A stretch of 64,000 bases of DNA, from positions 372,001 through 436,000 of the forward strand of contig NZ_CP129672.1 of the NCBI RefSeq assembly GCF_030505195.1. The letters are read 5' to 3'. The notes under the pieces are model-generated. The model was given only the letters and a program-made list of their open reading frames with translations, searched no databases and was not told the origin of the DNA. This document shows, piece by piece, positions 21,101 through 27,875 of the stretch. A program made the position numbers and the translations under genes. Position 1 is the stretch's first letter. Every line of letters begins with the position of its first letter. Origin of the DNA: Comamonas testosteroni (lineage in GTDB: Bacteria; Pseudomonadota; Gammaproteobacteria; Burkholderiales; Burkholderiaceae_C).

Positions 21101-21608
21101 CCTCAAGGCCGGCAAGGAGCCCGATCTGCTCTCGCCGCTGTCGGCCTCCACCGATATCAATCTGCACGCCCCGGCCCTGTTGCCCAATGACTACTGCGGC
21201 GATGTGCATCTGCGCCTGTCGTTCTACAAGAAGCTGGCCACAGCCAAGACCGCCGATCAGATCGATACCCTGCTCGAGGAAATCGTGGACCGCTTCGGCA
21301 AGCTGCCGCCCCAGGCGCAGACCCTGATCGACGTGCACCGTCTGCGCGTGCTGAGCCAGCCCTACGGCGTTGTGAAGGTCGATGCCGCCCCCGGCGTGAT
21401 CAACATCAGCTTCAAGCCTCAGCCGCCAATCGATCCCATGAACATCATTCACCTGATCCAGAAGAACAAGCACATCAAGCTGGCGGGCAACGAGAAGCTG
21501 CGCATCGAAAAAGAGCTGGAGAACCCCAAGGACCGTGCCCAGATGGTGCGCGATGTGCTGCGCAGCCTGGGCCAGCCGCTCCAGAGCGAAACAGCTGTTC
21601 GTGCCTGA
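18117..21608 (+). CDS. mfd: Transcription-repair coupling factor
   Basis: A 1163-residue Mfd translocase. The order is: a UvrB-homology region at about 10-330, a CarD-like RNA polymerase-interaction domain around 490-570 (DPIVHSDHGIGRYRGL), a RecG-like helicase with Walker A GDVGFGKTE starting at about 638 and DEEH at 739-742, motif VI in QLRGRVGRS, and a C-terminal TRCF domain at about 1010-1110. It removes stalled RNA polymerase and recruits UvrA to lesions. It is transcribed alone, divergent from ispD. Near 19240 a short AT-rich stretch (KHIAAGAS) falls in a variable loop. Confidence 0.97.
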   Translation: MQLPKLTPGKRFHLPRPVGSADALLLARLGEREKHDGRVTAIVTADAADAHRLIEEMAFFAPELRCALFPDWETLPYDSFSPHQDLISERLATLWRINQRDKQHGADVVIVPATTALYRLAPPSFLAGYTFEFKQGQKLDEAKLKAQLTLAGYQHVSQVVSHGEYAVRGGLIDLFPMGSLQPYRVDLFDDEIDSIRTFDPDTQRSLYPVPEVRLLPGREFPMDEEARAKFRSRWRELLEGDPTRSRIYKDMGAGIATAGIEYYLPLFFDETATVFDYLGDEATVVLHGDLEPAFQRFWQDTKDRYRLVQGDPDHPALPPETLFLSADQFYARSKEHAQLALRPGTEDVADSAIFQKLEDLSVLRGADDPLAKLQKHIAAGASRVLLLAESDGRRESLLDFFRASGVNPPVFDSLAEFQADATEKVGIATSSLMTGFAWVEEGLDFVTETELFASSPTGRRRRRQEQVSDVEALIKDLSELKVGDPIVHSDHGIGRYRGLINMDMGQKNPDGTPALQEFLHLEYAADAVLYVPVSQLHLISRYTGVSPDDAPLHKLGGTQWEKAKRKAAEQVRDSAAELLNIYARRAARQGHAFRFPAADYEQFVADFGFEETADQRAAIHAVVQDMISPQPMDRLVCGDVGFGKTEVALRAAFVAAMGGKQVAFLAPTTLLAEQHYQTLVDRFSKWPIKVAEVSRFRSGKEITAAIKGISDGTVDIVVGTHKLLSESTQFKNLGLLIIDEEHRFGVRHKEAMKAMRAEVDVLTLTATPIPRTMGMALEGLRDLSVIATAPQRRLAIKTFVRNEGTGVIREAVLRELKRGGQIYFLHNEVETIENRKQKLEEILPEARIAVAHGQMPERELERVMRDFVAQRYNILLCSTIIETGIDVPSANTILISRADKFGLAQLHQLRGRVGRSHHQAYAYLMVPDLDGLTRQAQQRLEAIQQMEELGSGFYLAMHDLEIRGAGEVLGENQSGNMMEVGFQLYNEMLSEAVRSLKAGKEPDLLSPLSASTDINLHAPALLPNDYCGDVHLRLSFYKKLATAKTADQIDTLLEEIVDRFGKLPPQAQTLIDVHRLRVLSQPYGVVKVDAAPGVINISFKPQPPIDPMNIIHLIQKNKHIKLAGNEKLRIEKELENPKDRAQMVRDVLRSLGQPLQSETAVRA

Positions 21609-21698
21609 AAAGACTGCTGACAAAGCCAGCAGGGCTATTGAGCCCAGCCCGATGCAGACGGTGCAAGATGGCGGCGGACCCTGATTTTCCGAGCCGCC

Positions 21699-22370
21699 AT
21701 GTTTCTTGAAGCTGCCATTGCCCTGCTGGCCTTGTTGCTGGCCCTGCTCTGCCGCCCCTGGCGCATGCTGGGTAGCCGGGCCGGCCCCGGCGGCATGCTT
21801 GACCCGGTGCCGTCACCGTTGATCACACCGCTGCTGGCCATTCTGGTGCTGCTGCCCTGGGTCTGGGCGCTGCCTGAGCTGCACAAAATGCCGATGCAAC
21901 TGCACTGGTCTGGTGCACCGCTGGTGCTGCTTCTGATCGGCTGGCCGCTTGCAGTGCCGGTACTGATTGCGACAAGCGCTATTGCCTTTGCACTGGCTCC
22001 CGCACTCGGACTGCAGGACGCTCTGGGCATGGCGGTCTGGCAGGGGCTGGTGCCGGCCACGCTGGCCATGCTCTGGGGGGCAGCGGTGCGCCGCTGGTGC
22101 TGGCACAACATCTTTGTCTTTATTTTCTTGCGCGGTTTCCTGGGCACGGTTGTGTGCGTGTTCATCGCGTCCCTGCTCGGCCAATGGGCCGGGCATGTGC
22201 TGCCCAATGTCAACGACGAGCTCTCGCACATGGCGCGCTGGCTCATGGCCTGGAGCGATGGCGTGACCACCGGCATGCTGACTGCGGTATTCGTGGTGTT
22301 TCGCCCGCACTGGGTGGCCACCTGGTCCGATGCCCTATACCTGCAGCCCCCTGGCAATCCTGAAAGCTGA
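21699..22370 (+). CDS. CbiM-like (COG3235-type) membrane protein, possible ECF transporter component
   Basis: A 223-residue membrane protein with about six hydrophobic segments, starting MFLEAAIALLALLLALL. The C-terminal half, with HNIFVFIFLRGFLGT and then GMLTAVFVVFRPHWV, fits the family of CbiM-related predicted membrane proteins usually labelled energy-coupling factor permease. CbiM proteins bind cobalt or nickel for uptake. No ATPase or T component is adjacent, so function is uncertain. The cobalamin regulon lies elsewhere in this window and no riboswitch precedes this gene. Confidence 0.65.
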   Translation: MFLEAAIALLALLLALLCRPWRMLGSRAGPGGMLDPVPSPLITPLLAILVLLPWVWALPELHKMPMQLHWSGAPLVLLLIGWPLAVPVLIATSAIAFALAPALGLQDALGMAVWQGLVPATLAMLWGAAVRRWCWHNIFVFIFLRGFLGTVVCVFIASLLGQWAGHVLPNVNDELSHMARWLMAWSDGVTTGMLTAVFVVFRPHWVATWSDALYLQPPGNPES

Positions 22371-22537
22371 TGCCGTCGTGGCGCATCAGCTCTGCCACTT
22401 TCCCGGCCACTGCGCAAACCGCATCTTTCCCATCCGGCAAAACGCCAAGGCATTTGGCACAAGGCTTGCTCATCATCGGACTATCGCACCGAAGCAATCA
22501 CCAAGCTGGTGCATATCTTGAGAAAGAGAGGGATCGC

Positions 22538-23560
22538 ATGCTGTTCCACCCCGTTCGCGCCAGCATTGGCTTCAATATTCGCCAAGCCGTACATACCACT
22601 GCCCGCACAGGCCTGGCCTGCGCGCTGGCAGCTGGCTTTGCCGTCACGGCCCAGGCACAGGACGTCTATCCCGAGCGCGCGGTCAAGGTCATAGTCGCAC
22701 TGCCCGCAGGAGGCAGCGCCGACATGATTGCCCGAGTCGTGGGTCAAAAGCTGGCTGGTGAACTCAAGCAGCCTTTTGTGGTGGACAACCGCGCCGGTGC
22801 CTCGGGCCAGATCGGCACGCCGGCCGTGGCACGTTCCGCCCCGGACGGCTATACGCTGATGGTCTCGCCGGCCTCATTCCTGACCACCAACAAGAGCATC
22901 TTCAAATCCCTGCCCTATGACCCCGAAGCCGACTTCGCGCCGATCAGCAAGCTGGTGAACCAGCCCATGGTGCTGGTGGTCAAGGACAGACAGAAATTCC
23001 CCAGCGTGGCTGCCGTGGTGGCGGCTGCCAAGGCCGCCCCAGGCAAGCTGACCTTTGCCTCATCCGGCGACGGCAGCCCACAGCATCTGGCAGCGCTGAT
23101 GTTTGAGACGCGCACCCAGGCCAAGATGCTGCACGTGCCCTACAAAGGCGGCGCGCCAGCCGTCAACGATACGCTGGCTGGCAATGTGGACATGCTGTTT
23201 GCCGTGCTGCCCGAAGCCCTGCCCCATATCCAGGCCGGCAAGCTGCATGCCCTGGCTCTGATGGCGCCCAGGCGCGCAGCCATGCTGCCCAACACCCCGA
23301 CCATGGCCGAAGGCGGTTTTGCCGACCTCAACCTCTCGGCCTGGGTCGGCCTGTTCGCCCCTGCCAAGACGCCGCAGCCCGTGATCGACAAGCTCAACCG
23401 CGCCGTGCGCGTTGCACTGGACAGCGAGATCAAGACCAAACTGGGTGAAAACGGCATGGAAGTCGCGCCATCGACGCCAGAGCAGCTCAGGCAGACAGTG
23501 GCCCAGGACATCAGGCTGCATGCAGAACTGGTCAAGGCAGCAGGCATTCAGCCGCAGTAG
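22538..23560 (+). CDS. Bug/TctC-family periplasmic substrate-binding protein
   Basis: A 340-residue periplasmic receptor. A signal peptide covers about 37 residues, ending near TAQAQ, followed by YPERAVKVIVALPAGGSAD and the family motifs VDNRAGASGQIG, YTLMVSP and VPYKGGAPAVNDTLAG. Such proteins bind carboxylates or related small molecules; many stand alone, without TctAB permease genes, as here. They are greatly expanded in Bordetella, Comamonas and relatives, which supports the taxonomic placement. ATG 22538 is chosen because aaagagaggg precedes it and the signal peptide then starts correctly. Confidence 0.9.
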   Translation: MLFHPVRASIGFNIRQAVHTTARTGLACALAAGFAVTAQAQDVYPERAVKVIVALPAGGSADMIARVVGQKLAGELKQPFVVDNRAGASGQIGTPAVARSAPDGYTLMVSPASFLTTNKSIFKSLPYDPEADFAPISKLVNQPMVLVVKDRQKFPSVAAVVAAAKAAPGKLTFASSGDGSPQHLAALMFETRTQAKMLHVPYKGGAPAVNDTLAGNVDMLFAVLPEALPHIQAGKLHALALMAPRRAAMLPNTPTMAEGGFADLNLSAWVGLFAPAKTPQPVIDKLNRAVRVALDSEIKTKLGENGMEVAPSTPEQLRQTVAQDIRLHAELVKAAGIQPQ

Positions 23561-23716
23561 GTGCCGCCTCGTGCAGCACCAGGGATGCAGACTCCCGGGT
23601 GAATGGCCAGCCGAAGCCCGCCACAACAGCGGATAATGGCGGCCACCTTGAGGAATGGCGCGGGCCCGATCTCCGCCATTCCCCTTTCTGCTACCCCCTC
23701 ATTCGCACGACTCGCA

Positions 23717-24430
23717 ATGACCGACGCCACCGAATTTGCTCCCGGCCTGATGATCCGCGGCTTTACCGCCCCCCAGAAGCTGGCGGACTACAAGCTCATC
23801 GCCTTTGATATGGACTCGACGCTGATCACCATCGAGTGCATCGACGAGATCGCCGACGCCACGGGTAAGAAAGCCGAAGTGGCGGCGATCACCGAAGCCA
23901 CCATGCGCGGCGAGATCACCGACTTCAAAGACAGCCTGCGCCAGCGCGTAGGCAAGCTGGTCGGAGTGACCGAGGCCGACATGGCCCGCGTTCTGGCCGA
24001 ACGCCTGAAACTCTCGCCGGGCGCTGAAACCCTGGTCAAGGCCGCCAAGGCCGCCGGCCTGAAGGTGCTGCTGGTCTCCGGCGGCTTTACCTACTTTGCC
24101 GAGCATGTGCGCGGCCTGTTGAATATCGACTTTGTGCGTGCCAATGTGCTGGAGATCAAGGACGGTGCACTAACCGGCGGTCTGGTCGAGCAGGCCTGGG
24201 GCGATATCTGCGACGGCGCGGAAAAGCGCCGCACCTTGCTGGAAGTGGCTTCGCTGATCGGCATCGATGCCAGCCAGTGCATTGCCGTGGGCGATGGCAG
24301 CAACGACATTCCCATGATGCAGGCGGCCGGTCTGTCTGTGGCCTTCCACGCCAAGCCGCGCGTGCGCAACGAGGCCAAGGTCGCCATCAACGAAGGCGGC
24401 CTGGATCGCCTGCTGGAAGTGCTCAAATAG
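23717..24430 (+). CDS. serB: Phosphoserine phosphatase
   Basis: A 237-residue HAD phosphatase for the last step of serine synthesis. Nucleophile Asp31 and acid Asp33 are in FDMDSTLI; EECIDE-like ECIDEIAD, SGGFTYFAEHV (motif II Ser) and GDGSNDIPMM (motif IV) follow. ATG 23717 is preferred: upstream in-frame starts at 23603 give a non-conserved leader. There is no N-terminal ACT domain, as in many betaproteobacterial SerB proteins. It is followed by a hairpin terminator. Confidence 0.94.
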   Translation: MTDATEFAPGLMIRGFTAPQKLADYKLIAFDMDSTLITIECIDEIADATGKKAEVAAITEATMRGEITDFKDSLRQRVGKLVGVTEADMARVLAERLKLSPGAETLVKAAKAAGLKVLLVSGGFTYFAEHVRGLLNIDFVRANVLEIKDGALTGGLVEQAWGDICDGAEKRRTLLEVASLIGIDASQCIAVGDGSNDIPMMQAAGLSVAFHAKPRVRNEAKVAINEGGLDRLLEVLK

Positions 24431-24454
24431 GCGGCGACAAGCACCCGCCCCATC

Positions 24455-24491
24455 AGCCGCGGCCCTGTCATCCAGGGTCAGCGGCTTTTTT
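24455..24491 (+). terminator. Intrinsic terminator after serB
   Basis: An imperfect stem pairs agccgcggccctg with cagggtcagcggct around a short loop and is followed by a run of T (ctttttttg). Confidence 0.8.
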
Positions 24492-24573
24492 GTGCCCGTT
24501 GCGGCGCGGCAAATCCCGGCAGCTTTGCTACAGATGCCATGCATCTCCCTCAACCCAGTCGAAAGGTCAGCGC

Positions 24574-25131
24574 ATGAGCCAACTCAGAATCGCCGTCATC
24601 GTGGGCAGCCTCAGCAAGCAGTCCATCAACCGCCAGCTCGGCCAGGGCCTGGCCGCACTCATGCAGGACAAGGCCGATTTCGAATTCATCGATATCAGCC
24701 GCCTGCCGGTCTACAACCGCGACTTCGACAACACCCCCGATTTCAAGCCCTTCGACGACCTCAAGCCCCTGATTCGCGGCTGCAACGGCGTTCTGTTCGT
24801 GACGCCCGAATACAACCGCTCCATCCCCGCATCGCTCAAGAACGTGCTCGATGGCCTGAGCCGTCCCTATGGCCAATCCGTCTGGGCAGGACTGCCGGCC
24901 GCCGTGATCGGCAGCTAGCCTGGCGCGGCCGCCACGGCCATGGCCCAGCAGCACCTGCGCAATGTGCTGGTGTCGCTGGACATGCCCACCCTGCCCCAGC
25001 CCGAAGGCTTTGTGCGCTGGTCCGACACGCTGCTGGACGCCGACGGCAAGATCGGCCAGGGCAGCCATGACTTCCTCGTCAAGTACATGACACGCTTTCT
25101 CGACTGGGTGCAACTGCACCAGAAGCGCTAA
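24574..25131 (+). pseudogene. NADPH-dependent FMN reductase gene interrupted by an in-frame TAG
   Basis: The frame from ATG 24574 (preceded by gaaagg) encodes a flavodoxin-fold NAD(P)H-FMN reductase: VGSLSKQSINRQL at the phosphate loop, LPVYNRDFD, and VTPEYNRSIPASLKN. Codon 115 at 24916-24918 is TAG, just after AAVIGS; the same frame then continues with PGAAATAMAQQHLRNVL, the expected family sequence, to the real end at 25131 (185 codons). One base change (TCG to TAG) explains it, since Ser is usual there. The shortened 114-residue product lacks the last third of the fold and is probably inactive unless the codon is suppressed. Confidence 0.85.
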
Positions 25132-25447
25132 ACCAATCTTCCTCTGGCTCGATAGCATGCCCCGCTCACGCTCCAAGCGCTGCAGGGCACTTCAAGTGCT
25201 ATTTCCCTGCATTGAAGACTAGTGGAACTTTTGCGCATGCAGACTGTTCCTACAATAGCGTGCGGCCTCATACATCACACAACATCCGGCCGCTCAGGGT
25301 CTGAGCCCTGTTCTTTTACGGACAGTTTCAGCTCAGCACCTTGAAAATCCACCCATTGACTTTAAATACCATAGCAAGCAAGCCTGATGCGACAAGCGTC
25401 ACAAGGCATGCTGGTTGTCTGCACCCTTGAAAAGCAGGCGGCCATCT
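25132..25447. other. Intergenic region before the Ala-rich protein
   Basis: These 316 bases hold no gene. A -10-like tacaat is at 25251-25256 and a weak hairpin (cagggt/gccctg, near 25294-25309) is followed by ttctttt. A partial relative of the dispersed repeat (ctcgatagcatg, then caagcgctgc) may lie near 25149. Confidence 0.4.
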
Positions 25448-25969
25448 ATGACAACCATGACTGGAAACCATTTCGTGAAGACTTCGTACCGTGCTGCTGC
25501 CTCCGTGATCGCTATCGCCATCGCATCGCTGACTGTGCCTTCCCTGGCTCAGGCCAAGCGCATGGGCAGCAGCAAGTCCGTTCGCCCTGCCAGCATCGGC
25601 AGCAAGGCGCCCGCTCAGCCCGCACCCGTGGCTCCTGCCGCCGCCGCGCCCAAGGCTGCGGCACCTGCCACACCCGCAGCCCCCGCCACTGCGGCAGCTC
25701 CTGCGGCCGCTCCCGCAGCTGCAGCGGCTCCTGCCGCTCGTGGCTCCGGCATGATGGGCACCATGGCCGGCGCAGCTGTCGGCGCCGTGGCCGGCACCAT
25801 GGCTGGCAGCGCCATTGCCGGCGCCATGGGTGGCGGCGACAAGGAAGCCGAAGCCAAGAAGGCCAAGGAAGAAGAGGCCAAGAAGGCTGAAGCGGAAGCC
25901 GCCGCTCTGCAAAAGAAGCTGGACGAAGCCAAGGCCAAGGCGGAAGCCGCACGCGCAGCTGCCAAGTAA
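25448..25969 (+). CDS. Secreted Ala/Pro-rich protein with glycine zipper and coiled coil
   Basis: A 173-residue protein of unknown function. A signal peptide ends near SLAQA (about residue 37). Then come a low-complexity Pro/Ala region (about 50-100), a glycine-zipper membrane-like segment with repeated GxxxG/AxxxG spacing (GTMAGAAVGAVAGTMAG), and a charged Lys/Glu/Ala tail predicted as a coiled coil (EAKKAKEEEAKKAEAE). The layout suggests an envelope-associated protein that inserts the glycine zipper in a membrane, with the tail on the opposite side. It is monocistronic, with ATG 25448 the first start giving a proper signal peptide. Confidence 0.7.
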   Translation: MTTMTGNHFVKTSYRAAASVIAIAIASLTVPSLAQAKRMGSSKSVRPASIGSKAPAQPAPVAPAAAAPKAAAPATPAAPATAAAPAAAPAAAAAPAARGSGMMGTMAGAAVGAVAGTMAGSAIAGAMGGGDKEAEAKKAKEEEAKKAEAEAAALQKKLDEAKAKAEAARAAAK

Positions 25970-26032
25970 TCATCGGCCCGTAACCGGGCGTCAAAACAGG
26001 CTGTGCAGGAATTCAGATCTTCCGGCTGCTTC

Positions 26033-26063
26033 AAAAAAGGGATGCGATTCGCATCCCTTTTTT
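26033..26063. terminator. Bidirectional intrinsic terminator
   Basis: Perfect stem aaaaaagggatgcg / cgcatccctttttt with a three-base loop. It serves the Ala-rich protein gene on the plus strand and, with T-runs on both sides, can also end the iron locus arriving on the minus strand. Confidence 0.93.
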
Positions 26064-26304
26064 TCACCCATTTGTGCATTCCTTCGGGTGTTTCCAGCCA
26101 CCGCCGGTTGCCTGGTCCGGCACATTCCTGGCAACAGACAATGTCCGAACGCAAACCATATAAGACATGCCCAGGCCTGTGAACCAATGAGGCTGGAGCC
26201 GCGACCCCTGCCGATTACGCGAAGCTCAACAAGACACCGAAAGACAAGCACGCATCAAGCGCCAACCGCTTGGCACCTGGCAATGATGCGCCGCCAGATC
26301 CTTG

Positions 26305-26649
26305 TCACACGCTCCAGACCCAGGCCAGAGCCGTCGCAGCAAGAATGCAGCAAGCGGCCGCGGCCCAACGGGCTGCGGCACTGATCAGGGCGACGGCGAG
26401 TAGCGCTCCTATCGACAGCCAGCCCAGCCAGGCCACGACTCCCACGGACAAGCCCCAGGCACGCAGACAGGGCATGATGGCCACCGCCAACAGCAATGCT
26501 CCCGCGCAGCGCAACAGCCGCGATCGAGCCCGGGAAATCTCCATGGCTCCCGTCAGCTGTTCATGATGACGCTCCATGGCAAAAGCCAGTGTCACCATGT
26601 CGGCAAAGGCCGGCGCAAAAGCCAGCATTGAAGCTTGCAGGGCATTCAT
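26305..26649 (-). CDS. DUF3325 membrane protein
   Basis: A 114-residue membrane protein with three to four hydrophobic segments, starting MNALQASMLAFAPAFADM and including ALAMERHHEQL-like AFAMERHHEQLTG. The family is known only as DUF3325 and occurs beside TonB siderophore receptors and PepSY proteins. The start is placed at ATG 26649, overlapping the end of the upstream PepSY remnant by four bases. It is the last gene of the iron locus. The role is unknown, probably in energising or processing imported siderophores. Confidence 0.75.
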   Translation of the reverse strand: MNALQASMLAFAPAFADMVTLAFAMERHHEQLTGAMEISRARSRLLRCAGALLLAVAIMPCLRAWGLSVGVVAWLGWLSIGALLAVALISAAARWAAAACCILAATALAWVWSV

Positions 26650-27278
26650 GCTCCCATCTCCATCTTGACTGCAGGAGCACGCCGTGCTGCATCGCAGCCG
26701 CGGCACCTCAGGTAGCGCCAGGCCCAGGCGGCAGGCAATCCCAGCGCCATGGCGCACAGCTCCACTCCCGCGCGCTCCCAATCGCCGCGAGCGATCTGGA
26801 CCGGCAGGCTGTCACCGACCGTGATCCAGTTCAGCAGCGGCAGCAGCAGGCACAGAACGGCCAGCAGGCCCAGTTGCTCCTGCCATGCAACGACGGGCGC
26901 ACGCACCAGGGCATGCAGCAGCGCCAGGCTCCAAAGCCCGAAGAACACCGTCAGCTCCCAACTCGCTCTATGGGACAGCCCGACGGGAACCAGGCGGTTG
27001 GCCCACAGATAGCCGATGCAGCCCAGGCTCAGACCGACGATGGCCGCGACATTGAGTCCTTCGACGAGCCGGTACACGCGCGCCGTGGCGCTACCGAGCT
27101 CGCCAGCCTGCCTGCCCAGATGCTTGCCGCGACGCTTGACCATGAACAGGATGGCCCCGGTTGCCATCATGGCGCTGCCGGCCAGCCCGCAGAGGAAATA
27201 CAGCCACTTGAGCGGCTGCCCGCCGAACTCCACCTGGTGCAGACTGCCCATCACCGCCCTGGCCTGCTCCGCCCGCAT
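26646..27278 (-). pseudogene. PepSY-associated membrane protein, N-terminal part missing
   Basis: The 210-residue frame matches only the C-terminal part of iron-regulated PepSY/PiuB-type inner-membrane proteins: MGSLHQVEFGGQPLKWLYF followed by GLAGSAMMATGAILF and KRRGKH, then several membrane helices. Family members have about 300 more residues in front, including PepSY domains, which are absent. Only 18 bases separate it from DUF3649. A second start in another frame (MAERKNAG, near 27292) may be the original N-terminus, so an internal deletion that also shifted the frame is likely. A remaining C-terminal membrane fragment could still be made. Confidence 0.7.
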
Positions 27279-27296
27279 TTTTACGCTCGGCCATGC

Positions 27297-27587
27297 TCAA
27301 GCTCCTCCAGCCAGCCAGGCCGAGGCGCCCGCCAGCATGACGGTGGGCAGCAGCAGACCCAGCCAGACGCGGCTGGGCGACACCGGCGAGAAGGCCCAGA
27401 TCACGGCCAGCACATACACGGCGAAACTCCACAGCATGCCCGCCAGCACCGACTCGGCACGCGGTGCGAACAGGACCGTCGCCAGGAATACGGCCAGGGC
27501 GCTGGCCAGCAGATAGCCGCCCAGAACAGCGGCCAGCAGCCGGGATAGGACGCTGCTGCCCGCGAAGCTCAGAAAGAAGGGGGTCAT
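27297..27587 (-). CDS. DUF3649 small membrane protein
   Basis: A 96-residue protein with about three membrane helices (MTPFFLSFAGSSVLSRLL, then LAAVLGGYLLASALAVFLA) and a conserved FAPRAESVLAGML loop. It is of the DUF3649 type, found in the order TonB receptor, DUF3649, PepSY, DUF3325 in many betaproteobacteria and pseudomonads. The function is unknown. It lies 288 bases downstream of the receptor on the same strand; that gap holds no other supportable gene. Confidence 0.78.
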   Translation of the reverse strand: MTPFFLSFAGSSVLSRLLAAVLGGYLLASALAVFLATVLFAPRAESVLAGMLWSFAVYVLAVIWAFSPVSPSRVWLGLLLPTVMLAGASAWLAGGA

Positions 27588-27875
27588 GACATAAGGACAG
27601 AGAGATAGATGCCCTGGACAACCCGGGGCGAAGGAGGCCGCACGGCCCTGCCCCTATGTATGACAAACGAAAACCCAAAAAGAGTCATCCGCCCTGCGCC
27701 ATGGCACAGGCCGGCTCCAGCGGCAGGGCCTGCAGCGGCGCAGGCTTGCCGGCGCCAGGCCAGCACAGAGCCTTGGCTGAACCATGGCAGTGCCAGCAGA
27801 GATCGCCAGCCTGGAGCGCCGCTGCACTCAGGCCGACTGCACCGGTGGCCTCCAGGGCAGGTGTGCTGCCTGCAC

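Noticed and set aside
26496..27548. 350-codon plus-strand frame opposite DUF3325, PepSY and DUF3649
   Set aside because: It reads as Gln/Arg/Pro-rich text without a domain, while the minus strand has family matches.
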